From Saccharopolyspora indica (GTDB lineage Bacteria > Actinomycetota > Actinomycetes > Mycobacteriales > Pseudonocardiaceae), in contig NZ_JAQGLB010000025.1 of the NCBI RefSeq assembly GCF_027853965.1, positions 46,363 to 110,362 of the forward strand: DNA of 64,000 nt. The letters run 5' to 3'. This document shows positions 42,783 through 50,529 of this stretch, piece after piece. Both the position numbers and the translations under genes were made by a program. The notes beneath the pieces were generated by a model. The model saw nothing but the letters and a program-made list of their open reading frames with translations. It did not search any database and had not been told where the DNA came from. Position 1 is the stretch's first letter. Every line of letters starts with the position of its first letter.

Positions 42783-44198
42783 CTACTTCGCGCTCTCGGT
42801 CTCGGAGTCGGGTTCGGCCGCGCGGCGGCGGTGGATGACGTAGTACGCCACGCAGAGGATGACGACGAACGGGACGCCCGCCTTCCACGCGGTGTTGAAC
42901 TGCTCGGTGAACGGCGTGGTCAGCAGGACCGCCGCGACGAAGAGCATCGCCATCACCGTCGTCACCGGCGCGCCCGGCAGCCGGACCGGCGACGGCGGCA
43001 GACCTTCCGCCGCGCGGCGGCGGCGGAACACCAGCTGGCTGGCGAAGATCATCAGCCAGGTGATCAGCGCCCCGAACAGCGCCAGGCCCAGCAGCATCGG
43101 GAACGCCGAGTCCTCGGCGAACACCGCCAGCGCCGCGGCCAGCGCCAGCCCGGCCGCCGAGAGCACCAGCGCCCGGCGCGGCACGCCGTTGCCGCTGACC
43201 TTGGCGAACCACCTCGGCGCATAGCCGTCCATCGCCAGCGAGTGGGTCATCCGCGCGGTGATGTAGAGGTTGGTGTTCATCGCCGACAGCGCCGCGGTGA
43301 GCACCACGAAGTTCATGATCCCGGCCGCCGCCGGGATGCCCACCATGCTGAACAGCCGCACGAACGGGCTCTCGGTGACCTCACCGGAGGACGACACCTC
43401 GTTCCACGGCAGGATCGAGACCACCACGAGCATCCCGAGCACGTAGAACAGCGCGAGCCGCAGCACCATGCCGCGCGCCGCGCGCGGGACGTCCCGGCCG
43501 GGGTTGCGGGACTCCGCGGCGGTGATCGACACCGCCTCGGTGCCCAGGTAGGAGAAGGTGACCACGGTCAGCGCCAGCCACACCGCGCCGATGCCGTTGG
43601 GCAGGAACCCGCCGTGCTCGGTCAGCGCCCCGACACCGGCGGGCTGCTGGCCCGGCAGGCCGAAGAAGATGTAGAACACGCCCAGCCCGATGAACACCAC
43701 GATCGTGACGACCTTGATCATGGCGAACCAGTACTCGAACTCGCCGAAGAACCGCACCGCGGCGAAGTTGACCGCCAGCATCAGCAGCGAGAACGCCACC
43801 ACCGGCATCCACAGCGGCAGCTGCGGGTACCAGAACTGCACGTAGAGCCCGGCCGCGATGACCTCGCTGCCGATGTTGACCACCTGCGCGGCCCAGTAGA
43901 TCCACCGCGACACGAAGCCCGGCAGCCCGCCGAGGTAGCGCTGCACGACCGCGCCGAAACCACCGGCCTCCGGGTGCACCACGATCATCTCGGCCAGCGC
44001 GAAGGCCAGCGCCAGCGCGGCGAACGCGGCCACCGCGTAGGCGATGATCACGGCCGGTCCGGCGATGGAGATCGCCAGGCCGGAGCCGAGGAACAACCCG
44101 GTGCCGATGGCACCGCCGATGGCGATCATGCCGACCTGGCGGCCGGACAGATCCCGGCGTAACCCGGACTGCTGCTCCGGTGCGGTCTCCTGTGCCAC
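42783..44198 (-). CDS. Amino acid permease, AAT/APC family
   Basis: 471 residues from GTG 44198 (GGGAGG 5 nt upstream; GTG 44210 is possible). 12 membrane helices with the AAT signature QVGMIAIGGAIGTGLFLGSGLAISIAGPAVIIAY near the N-terminus, EMIVVHPEAGGFG, and SYLGTEAVSITAAESRNPGRDVPRAARG. Family members import amino acids such as D-Ser/Gly, GABA or aromatic residues by H+ symport; specificity unclear. It is followed by an OsmC gene in the same orientation. Confidence 0.87.
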   Translation of the reverse strand: MAQETAPEQQSGLRRDLSGRQVGMIAIGGAIGTGLFLGSGLAISIAGPAVIIAYAVAAFAALALAFALAEMIVVHPEAGGFGAVVQRYLGGLPGFVSRWIYWAAQVVNIGSEVIAAGLYVQFWYPQLPLWMPVVAFSLLMLAVNFAAVRFFGEFEYWFAMIKVVTIVVFIGLGVFYIFFGLPGQQPAGVGALTEHGGFLPNGIGAVWLALTVVTFSYLGTEAVSITAAESRNPGRDVPRAARGMVLRLALFYVLGMLVVVSILPWNEVSSSGEVTESPFVRLFSMVGIPAAAGIMNFVVLTAALSAMNTNLYITARMTHSLAMDGYAPRWFAKVSGNGVPRRALVLSAAGLALAAALAVFAEDSAFPMLLGLALFGALITWLMIFASQLVFRRRRAAEGLPPSPVRLPGAPVTTVMAMLFVAAVLLTTPFTEQFNTAWKAGVPFVVILCVAYYVIHRRRAAEPDSETESAK

Positions 44199-44308
44199 TA
44201 CGCCTCCCACTCGTCGCGCACCGCTCAGTGCGCGACGAGCACCTTACGACGCGGAGGGCACCGCGGGCGGCCTCGGTTGCGCACTTGTGGCCCAAACTGG
44301 CGCGCGAG

Positions 44309-44330
44309 GTCAATTTCGTACGAAATTGAC
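44309..44330. repeat. 22-bp perfect palindrome, GTCAATTTCGT family, copy 1
   Basis: GTCAATTTCGT followed directly by its reverse complement, with no loop; the centre is CGTACG. It is 24 nt past the osmC stop. Two more exact copies lie at 46372 and 46410. Confidence 0.75.
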
Positions 44331-44353
44331 GCGGTCCCGGGTGACGGCGGGGG

Positions 44354-44767
44354 TCAGCGGGGCAGGGTGAGGTCGATCGGGGTGCCTTCCTCCACGGAGC
44401 GGCTGACCGTGCAGTACTTGGTGATCGCGCGCTCGACGGCTTCGAGCAGCTTGGTGCGGTCGTCGCCCTCGATCGCGCTGAGGTCGACGTCGAAGCCCAC
44501 CTGGACCCGGGCGAACTTGTGCTTGTCCTCCGGAACCTTGGTGCGGTCCGCGCGGACGGTCAGCTCGGCGTCCTCGCCGAGCCGTCGGACCAGCAGGTTC
44601 TCGCTGGTCACCGCGGAGCAGGCGGCGATCGCGGCGAGCAGCAGCTCACCGGGCGTGAACGCGTCGGGGGCGTCCTCCCGGCCGATCGCGACCTGGCCTC
44701 CGCGCGGGTTCGTCGCGAGGAAGGCGTGCTGACCGGTCCGGGTCACTTCGACCGGAGTGGAAGACAT
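44354..44767 (-). CDS. OsmC-family organic hydroperoxide resistance-like protein
   Basis: 137 residues from ATG 44767. OsmC/Ohr fold features: GGQVAIGREDAPDAFTPGELLLAAIAACSAVTSENLLVRRLGED with the active-site Cys in the helix (AACSA), and HKFARVQVGFDVDLSAIEGDDRTKLLEAVERAITKYCTVSRSV with the second Cys. The family reduces peroxides with thiols. It is divergent from a permease with only 102 nt between. Confidence 0.85.
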   Translation of the reverse strand: MSSTPVEVTRTGQHAFLATNPRGGQVAIGREDAPDAFTPGELLLAAIAACSAVTSENLLVRRLGEDAELTVRADRTKVPEDKHKFARVQVGFDVDLSAIEGDDRTKLLEAVERAITKYCTVSRSVEEGTPIDLTLPR

Positions 44768-44869
44768 TCGTACCACCGTTCGTTGGAGTTGCCGGTCCAG
44801 CCTCGGTGCTGCGACCGTGCAAGGTCAACCACCGCGGGCACCGCGTTGTTCCGAACCGGGATCGAGGCC

Positions 44870-46195
44870 ATGACCACAACCGAGGAAGGCTTGCAGCGCC
44901 GCCTGACGCTGCGCGACCTGATCGTCTCCGGGCTGCTGTTCATCGGCCCGCTCGCTCCAGTGGGCGTCTTCGGCGTGCTCGACGCGCGCAGCGGCGGTGC
45001 GGTGGCACTGGTGTACGTCGTGGCGACGATCGCCATGGGCTTCACCGCGTGGTCCTACGCGCGGATGTCGGCCGCGGTGCCCAAGGCCGGGTCGGTGTTC
45101 GCCTACGCCTCGGCCGGGCTGGGGCGTGCGCCGGGCTTCGCCGCCGGGTGGATGATCATGCTGGACTACCTGTTCATCCCGAGCGTGGCCTCGCTGTTCG
45201 TCGGCATCGCGACCAACTCGCTGGTGCCGCAGATCCCGGTGTGGCTGGCGACCGGCGCGGCGATCGTGGTGGTCACCGCGCTGAACCTGACCGGGGTCAA
45301 GGTCGCGGCGATGGTCGGCACGGTGGTGCTGGTGGTGGAGATCGTGCTGCTCGTGGTGTTCGTGGTCGCCGCGCTGGTGGTGCTGGCCGGGGAGGGCCCG
45401 GCGCGGCCGTGGCTGTCACCGCTGACCGGCTTCGCGGGGTTCGCGCCGCTGGCGGTGCTGGGCGCGGTGTCGGTGGCGGTGCTGTCGTTCCTGGGCTTCG
45501 ACGCCATCGCGTCCTTCGCCGAGGAGAACACCGGCTCCACCCGCCAGGTCGGCCGGGCGCTGCTGTTCTGCCTGGCGCTGAGCGGCGTGCTGTTCTTCGC
45601 GCAGACCTACCTGGCGGCCCTGCTCAGCCCGCTGACGCCGCAGGAGCTGGCGCAGAACCCGAACGCGCAGGACTCCGCGTTCTACGACATGCTGCGGGCC
45701 GCGCTGGGCGGCTGGCTGGCGGTGGCCGTGACGGCGGTGAAGGCGATCGCCCCGGCGTTCTCCGCGATGATCGCGCAGGCGGCGGTGAGCCGGTTGCTGT
45801 TCGGCATGGCCCGCGACGGGCAGCTGCCCGCCGGTCTCGCCCGCATCGACCGCCGCACGCACGTCCCGCGCAACGCGACGCTGCTGGCCGCCGTGGTGAC
45901 GCTGCTGGTGTCGGTGTGGGCGGCGTCGGCCGAGGACGGCCTGGAGGTGCTGTCGTCGATGGTGACGGTCGGCGCGCTGACCGCGTTCGTGCTGCTGCAT
46001 GCCTCGGTGATCGGCTACTTCGCGGTGCCGGGCCGGGAGCGCAGCGCCTCGACCGTGGTGATCCCGGTGATCGGCGGCCTGATCTCGGTGGTCGTGCTGA
46101 TCACGGCCAGCGGCCTGGCCCTGGCGGTGGCGGCGGTGTGGCTGCTGCTGGGCCTGATCACCTACACCGTCCGCAACCGCACCACCACCGACTAG
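44870..46195 (+). CDS. APC-superfamily amino acid permease
   Basis: 441 residues from ATG 44870 (GAGG upstream). 12 membrane helices: LTLRDLIVSGLLFIGPLAPVGVFGVLDARSGGAVALVYVVATIAMGFTAWSYARMSAAVPKAGSVFAYASAGLGRAPGFAAGWMIMLDYLF, then a FLGFDAIASFAEE motif. It resembles putrescine/amino-acid importers of the YfnA/PuuP group; specificity is not resolved. It is flanked on both sides by the 22-bp palindrome family. Confidence 0.85.
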   Translation: MTTTEEGLQRRLTLRDLIVSGLLFIGPLAPVGVFGVLDARSGGAVALVYVVATIAMGFTAWSYARMSAAVPKAGSVFAYASAGLGRAPGFAAGWMIMLDYLFIPSVASLFVGIATNSLVPQIPVWLATGAAIVVVTALNLTGVKVAAMVGTVVLVVEIVLLVVFVVAALVVLAGEGPARPWLSPLTGFAGFAPLAVLGAVSVAVLSFLGFDAIASFAEENTGSTRQVGRALLFCLALSGVLFFAQTYLAALLSPLTPQELAQNPNAQDSAFYDMLRAALGGWLAVAVTAVKAIAPAFSAMIAQAAVSRLLFGMARDGQLPAGLARIDRRTHVPRNATLLAAVVTLLVSVWAASAEDGLEVLSSMVTVGALTAFVLLHASVIGYFAVPGRERSASTVVIPVIGGLISVVVLITASGLALAVAAVWLLLGLITYTVRNRTTTD

Positions 46196-46256
46196 CCCGG
46201 CTCACTGCAGGGGGCGGGGCCAGGATTCCGGCAAGTCCGGCCGGGCCGGGGCGGGT

Positions 46257-46324
46257 GGCAGTTTTGCCGGAAACTGGCACCTCGCCGGGCCCGGAATGTC
46301 CGGTCGGTTTCAGGCAAAACTGCC
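46257..46324. repeat. Gene-end palindrome, GGCAGTTTTGCC family, copy 1
   Basis: GGCAGTTTTGCCGGAAAC (46257-46274) pairs with GTTTCAGGCAAAACTGCC (46307-46324), one mismatch, 32-nt loop. 61 nt after the permease stop. The same arm occurs near 63.8 kb. Confidence 0.7.
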
Positions 46325-46371
46325 GCGCGAACCCAGCCTGGACGACTTTGCCGAAACTCTGGGGGCGGGGC

Positions 46372-46431
46372 GTCAATTTCGTACGAAATTGACGTTCGCC
46401 CGGGTGATGGTCAATTTCGTACGAAATTGAC
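46372..46431. repeat. Two copies of the 22-bp GTCAATTTCGT palindrome
   Basis: Exact copies at 46372-46393 and 46410-46431, 16 nt apart, 20 nt before the convergent cytosine deaminase stop codon (46451). With the copy at 44309 they bracket the osmC-permease segment. Confidence 0.8.
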
Positions 46432-46450
46432 CACCGCCCTGGCGAGGTGG

Positions 46451-46903
46451 TCAGTCCTGGCCGATGTCCTCGTACCAGAGGCCGGGGTGGGCCGCGATGA
46501 AGTCGGCCATCATCCGGGTGCAGGCCGGGTCGTCGAGGAGCACGACCTCCACGCCGTGCTCGGCCAGCCAGTCGTGGCCGCCGTGGAAGTTGCGGGCCTC
46601 ACCGATCACGACGCGGCTGATGCCGAACTGGCGCACCAGTCCGCTGCAGTACCAGCACGGCGACAGCGTGGTCACCATCGTCGTGCCCGCGTAGGAGCGC
46701 TGCCGCCCGGCGTTGCGGAAGGCCGCGGTCTCGCCGTGCACCGACGGATCGTCGTCCTGCACGCGCCGGTTGTGCCCCTTGCCGAGCACCTCGCCGTCGC
46801 GGCCGATCAGCGCGGCCCCGATGGGGATCCCGCCCTCGGCGAGCCCGGCCTCGGCCTCGGCCACCGCCACCGCCAGCCACCGCTGGTAGTCCACTTCGGA
46901 CAT
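46451..46903 (-). CDS. Fungal-type cytosine deaminase (nucleoside/cytosine deaminase superfamily)
   Basis: 150 residues from ATG 46903. Zinc site: HGETAAFRNAGR (His56, Glu58) and TTLSPCWYCSGLV (Cys83, Cys86). The whole sequence, as recalled, follows yeast cytosine deaminase: GGIPIGAALI, VLGKGHNRRVQ, VVIGEARNF, EVVLLDDPACTRMMADFI, and the C-terminal WYEDIGQD matching the yeast WFEDIGE end. This fits a small deaminase rather than the large bacterial CodA type. Likely pyrimidine salvage. It is alone, with a palindrome array upstream. Confidence 0.85.
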   Translation of the reverse strand: MSEVDYQRWLAVAVAEAEAGLAEGGIPIGAALIGRDGEVLGKGHNRRVQDDDPSVHGETAAFRNAGRQRSYAGTTMVTTLSPCWYCSGLVRQFGISRVVIGEARNFHGGHDWLAEHGVEVVLLDDPACTRMMADFIAAHPGLWYEDIGQD

Positions 46904-46991
46904 TCCGAACCACCCACTTCTCAACCCACGCCACCGACACACCTACCGCACCCACCCCACCACAACGAGCCCCCGACACACCGGCAACCCG

Positions 46992-47231
46992 CGCAACTTC
47001 AATTGAAATCAGACATCCAATTTCAACTGAACTTGCGGACCACGTCGGCGACTCGGGCACCCGGCACGCCGACACCCGCGGGCAACCGCCGCAAGTTCCA
47101 TTGAAATCAGGCGTCCGATTTCAATGGAACTTGCGTCCCACACCGGCGTGCCGGACCCGACACACCGGCGGCGCGTCGGGTTCCACGCGATTTCAATGGA
47201 AGTCGGACGTCCGATTTCCATTGAAATCGCG
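46992..47231. repeat. Tandem array of three ~46-bp palindromes
   Basis: Units at 46992-47037 (imperfect), 47090-47135 (19-bp perfect arms, CGCAAGTTCCATTGAAATC) and 47186-47231 (23-bp arms, one mismatch). They share TTCAATGGAA/CCATTGAAAT words and start every ~97 bp. GC-rich spacers between them contain similar CCGACAC(A)CC words. This fills the 340-nt gap between the cytosine deaminase start and the rsmB stop. No gene or CRISPR spacer logic is present. Confidence 0.75.
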
Positions 47232-47243
47232 GGAGGTCCGGGC

Positions 47244-48659
47244 TCAGCCCGGGATCTGCAGGAGGGCGCAGAACATCGCGTCGGTGCCGTGGCGGTGCGG
47301 CCACAGCTGGACCGACGGCCCGTCGCCGAGGTCGGGCACGTCCGGGAAGTACGGGCGGGCGTCGAGCTGGGTCACCCCGGTGCGGCGGATCGCGTCGGAG
47401 ACCACCCCCTCGGTCTCCGGCAGGTGCGGCGAGCACACCACGTAGGCCACCACGCCGCCGGGGCGGGTCAGCCCGATGGCCGAGAGCAGCAGCTCCCGCT
47501 GCAGCTTCGTCAGGTCGCCGACGTCGGAGGGCTGACGCCGCCAGCGCGCCTCCGGGCGCCGCCGCAGCGCGCCGAGCCCGGTGCACGGCGCGTCGACCAG
47601 CACGCGGTCGTAGCCGGGCTCCAGGCCCGGGTCGCGGCCGTCGCCGACGTGCACGTTCACCGACAGGCCCTCGGTGGCCTGCCGGATCAGCTCCGCGCGG
47701 TGCGGGGCCTGCTCGACGGCGTCGAGCGTGCCGCCGTCCATGGTGATCAGCGCGCCGAGCAGGTTGGCCTTGCCGCCGGGGCCCGCGCACAGGTCCAGCC
47801 AGCGCAGGTCGGGGCCGGTCAGCTCCGGCCGGGTCAGCGCGAGCGCGACCAGCTGGCTGCCCTCGTCCTGCACCGCCGCGAAGCCCTCGCGCACGGGTTC
47901 CAGGTCGCCCGGGTCGCCCGCGCCCGCCTCCAGCCGCACCCCGTACGGCGAGTACGGCGCCGGGTCGCCGCCGGTGATCGCGGCGAGCTCGTCGGCGCTG
48001 ATCTCACCGGGGCGAGCGGTCAGGTGCACCGCTGGGCGGGCGTCGTCGGCGGCCAGCGCCGCGTCCAGCTCGTCGAGGCCGACCGCGTCGGCGAAGGCCT
48101 GCGCGATCCACCGCGGGTGCGCGTGGCGCATCGCGAGGTGGCCGATCGGGTCCTCGGAGCGCGGCGGGGCCAGCTTCTCGACCCAGCCCTGCTCGTCGAG
48201 CTCGGCGGCGCTGCGCAGCACCGCGTTGGCGAAACCGGACAGCTTCGAACCGGATTCGAACCGGACGATGTCCACAGTGGAGGCCACGGCGGCGTGCGCC
48301 GGGATCCGGGTGCGCAGCAGCTGGTAGACGCCGATGCGCAGCGCGTCGAGCAGCTTCGGGTCCATTTCGGACAGCGGGCGGTTGCTGCAGGCGTCGATGA
48401 CGGCGTCCAGCAGGCCCTGCGCGCGGCACGCCCCGTAGGTCAGCTCGGTGGCCAGCGCGGCGTCCCGGCCGCTGATCCGGCGCTGCTTGAGCAGCGGCGG
48501 CAGCGCCAGGTTGGCGTAGGCGTCGCGCTCCCGGACGGCGCGCAGCGTCTCGACCGCGACCAGGCGCACCTGGTCGACGTCCACCGGTCGCGGTGGACTG
48601 GCCTTGCGGCGCGGTGGGCGGGCCTTGCCCGGCCGGGACGGTCGACGGCGTTCGTTCAC
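47244..48659 (-). CDS. rsmB: 16S rRNA (cytosine-967 C5)-methyltransferase RsmB
   Basis: 471 residues. GTG 48659 overlaps the fmt stop by 4 bp. A basic N-terminal tail precedes a NusB-like RNA-binding domain (VRLVAVETLRAVRERDAYANLALPPLL ... CSNRPLSEMDPKLLDALRIGVYQLL). The C-terminal Rossmann methyltransferase carries LDLCAGPGGKANLLGAL, VLVDAPCTGLGALRRRPEARWR with the catalytic Cys, and VAYVVCSPHLPETEGVV with the second Cys. It modifies the small ribosomal subunit. Confidence 0.96.
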   Translation of the reverse strand: MNERRRPSRPGKARPPRRKASPPRPVDVDQVRLVAVETLRAVRERDAYANLALPPLLKQRRISGRDAALATELTYGACRAQGLLDAVIDACSNRPLSEMDPKLLDALRIGVYQLLRTRIPAHAAVASTVDIVRFESGSKLSGFANAVLRSAAELDEQGWVEKLAPPRSEDPIGHLAMRHAHPRWIAQAFADAVGLDELDAALAADDARPAVHLTARPGEISADELAAITGGDPAPYSPYGVRLEAGAGDPGDLEPVREGFAAVQDEGSQLVALALTRPELTGPDLRWLDLCAGPGGKANLLGALITMDGGTLDAVEQAPHRAELIRQATEGLSVNVHVGDGRDPGLEPGYDRVLVDAPCTGLGALRRRPEARWRRQPSDVGDLTKLQRELLLSAIGLTRPGGVVAYVVCSPHLPETEGVVSDAIRRTGVTQLDARPYFPDVPDLGDGPSVQLWPHRHGTDAMFCALLQIPG

Positions 48660-49579
48660 TTGAGCCGTTCTCCTTGCTCGATGCGTGTTCCGCGGGCCCA
48701 GTCGGTGGCGGCCATCCGCTTCTTGCCCGGCGCCTGCACCTCGCCCAGCGCGACGGCCGAGGTGCCGGTGCCGACCAGCACCCGACGCTTCTCCACCCGG
48801 ATCTCCCCCGGCGGCAGTTCATCGTCCACGATGGACACCGGGCCCAGCTTGAACCGCCCGTCGCCCAGCAGCGCCCACGCGCCCGGTTCGGGCGTGACCG
48901 ACCGGATGAGCCGGTCCACGGCGGTCGCGGGCGCGGTGAAGTCCACCTTGGCGTCCTCGACGGTGACCTTCGGCGCGTAGCTGAGCCCGTCGGCGGGTTG
49001 CTCCTCGGCGCGCAGCGTGCCGTCCTCGACGCCGTCGAGGGTCGCCGCCAGCAGCCCGGCGCCGGAGACCGACAGCCGGTCCAGCAGCTCACCGGCGGTG
49101 TCGGTCGGGCGAACCTGCTCGGTGACCACGCCGAAGACCGGGCCGGCGTCCAGCTCGCGCACGATGCGGAAGGTGCTGGCCCCGGTGATCTCGTCGCCGT
49201 GCCGGATCGCGGCCTGCACCGGCGCGGCACCGCGCCACGCCGGGAGCAGCGAGAAGTGCAGGTTGATCCACCCGAACTCCGGGACGGCCAGCGCCTCCTC
49301 CCGCAGCAGCGCGCCGTAGGCGACCACCGGGCAGCAGTCGGGGGCGAGTTCGCGCAGCCGGGCCAGGAACTCCGGTTCCGACGCGCGAGCGGGCGTGAGC
49401 ACCTCGATGCCGTGCTCGTCGGCGAGCGCGCCGACGGGCGAGCGCACCAGCTTGCGACCGCGCCCGGCGGGCGCGTCCGGGCGGGTGACCACGGCGACGA
49501 CCTCGTGCCGGTCCGATTCCAGCAGCGCGCGCAGCGCCGGGACGGCGGGCGCGGGGGTACCTGCGAAGACCAGGCGCAT
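48656..49579 (-). CDS. fmt: Methionyl-tRNA formyltransferase
   Basis: 307 residues from ATG 49579, which overlaps the def stop by one base (TGATG). MRLVFAGTPAPAVPALRALLES, the formyl-THF site INLHFSLLPAWRGAAPVQAAIRHGDEITGAS with the catalytic Asn/His, and a C-terminal OB-type tRNA-binding domain (~205-307). It formylates initiator Met-tRNA. def-fmt-rsmB form one translationally coupled operon. Confidence 0.97.
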   Translation of the reverse strand: MRLVFAGTPAPAVPALRALLESDRHEVVAVVTRPDAPAGRGRKLVRSPVGALADEHGIEVLTPARASEPEFLARLRELAPDCCPVVAYGALLREEALAVPEFGWINLHFSLLPAWRGAAPVQAAIRHGDEITGASTFRIVRELDAGPVFGVVTEQVRPTDTAGELLDRLSVSGAGLLAATLDGVEDGTLRAEEQPADGLSYAPKVTVEDAKVDFTAPATAVDRLIRSVTPEPGAWALLGDGRFKLGPVSIVDDELPPGEIRVEKRRVLVGTGTSAVALGEVQAPGKKRMAATDWARGTRIEQGERLK

Positions 49580-50124
49580 CAGCGGCCTCCGAACAGCGGG
49601 TGCGGGCTTTCCTTGATCACCGGGACCTCGCCGCCGAACCACTCCGCGCTGCGGATCTCGCGCAGCGCCGCCTTGCGGGTCTGCTCGTCGAGCCGGTCGA
49701 CGAACAGCACTCCGTCCAGGTGATCGGTCTCGTGCTGGATGCAGCGCGCCAGCAGGTCGGTGCCCTCCACCTCGATCTGCTCGCCGTGCATGTTCCAGCC
49801 GCGCGCCACCACGTGCTTGGCGCGCACGCACTCCCAGAACAGGTCGGGGATGGACAGGCAGCCCTCCGGGCCGAACTGCTCGTCGCCGCCGACCGCCGTC
49901 CAGGTCGGGTTGATCATGTGCCCGGCGAAGCCGTCGCAGTGGTAGGTGAACACCCGCAGCCCGACACCCAGCTGCGGCGCGGCCAGCCCGGCCCCGCCCT
50001 GCTGCTCCATGGTGTCCCACAGGTCCTGCACGAGCGTGCGCAGCTCCTTGTCGAAGTCGACCACCTCGTCGGCCCTGGTGCGCAGCACTGGGTCGCCGAA
50101 GAGTCTGATCGGCTGGACGGTCAC
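49579..50124 (-). CDS. def: Peptide deformylase
   Basis: 181 residues, GTG start. Three family motifs: GGAGLAAPQLGVG, EGCLSIPD with the metal Cys, and CIQHETDHLDGVLFVDRL with the HExxH-type site. It removes formyl groups from nascent proteins, pairing with fmt downstream. Confidence 0.97.
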   Translation of the reverse strand: MTVQPIRLFGDPVLRTRADEVVDFDKELRTLVQDLWDTMEQQGGAGLAAPQLGVGLRVFTYHCDGFAGHMINPTWTAVGGDEQFGPEGCLSIPDLFWECVRAKHVVARGWNMHGEQIEVEGTDLLARCIQHETDHLDGVLFVDRLDEQTRKAALREIRSAEWFGGEVPVIKESPHPLFGGR

Positions 50125-50529
50125 ACGGGCCCCCTGGGGAGATCGGCGGTGGTGCTTGGCGACCCGCAGAGTTTAGATGGCTTTCCAGGCTCGTTTTGCG
50201 TGGCGGTGCCGGTAGCGGAACCTCAGCGCCCGCCTGGACTGCGGGTGCCCTGACTCATGTATGACCAATACACAGCGTCAGGGCCGTCCTCGCCAGGCGA
50301 ACGCTGAGAACCCGCGGCGGTGCAAGCTGCGAGGGTGGGCTATGCGCCTACGGCGCATGCGACCACTTCCACGGCCTGAGCACGTTGATCGTCGCGGCTG
50401 CGGCCATTAGACCGAGTTAACGAGCTCAGCGGCCGTGCCGCCTCGCGTGGCGGCAGTTGTGCCGATTTGGCCGATTCGGATCACCCGGTGGACGCGATTC
50501 ACTGGGGAGCCCCGAGCGACGGAGTGGCC
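50125..50529. other. 405-nt intergenic region with a cluster of stable hairpins
   Basis: No gene found. A long compound stem spans 50215-50315: GCGG, CTCAGCG and CGCCTGG (50215-50237) pair in order with CCAGGCG, CGCTGAG and CCGC (50293-50315) through symmetric small internal loops. Inside it CCCTGAC/GTCAGGG (50248-50254, 50277-50283) and TGTAT/ATACA (50258-50262, 50268-50272) continue the stem. Two more hairpins follow: ATGCGCC-TAC-GGCGCAT (50342-50358) and TGCCGCC/GGCGGCA (50436-50455). It could be a structured RNA, a repeat or a decayed element; the promoters of def and the plus-strand gene must also lie here. Confidence 0.55.

Noticed and set aside
46992..47231. CRISPR array
   Set aside because: Only three units, each an internal palindrome with diverged arms; spacers are related to each other and no cas gene is near.
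50125..50529. tRNA or IS remnant in the gap after def
   Set aside because: No cloverleaf or CCA-end pattern, no terminal inverted repeats with target duplication, and no transposase-like translation was found; the region was kept as a folded element of unknown nature.
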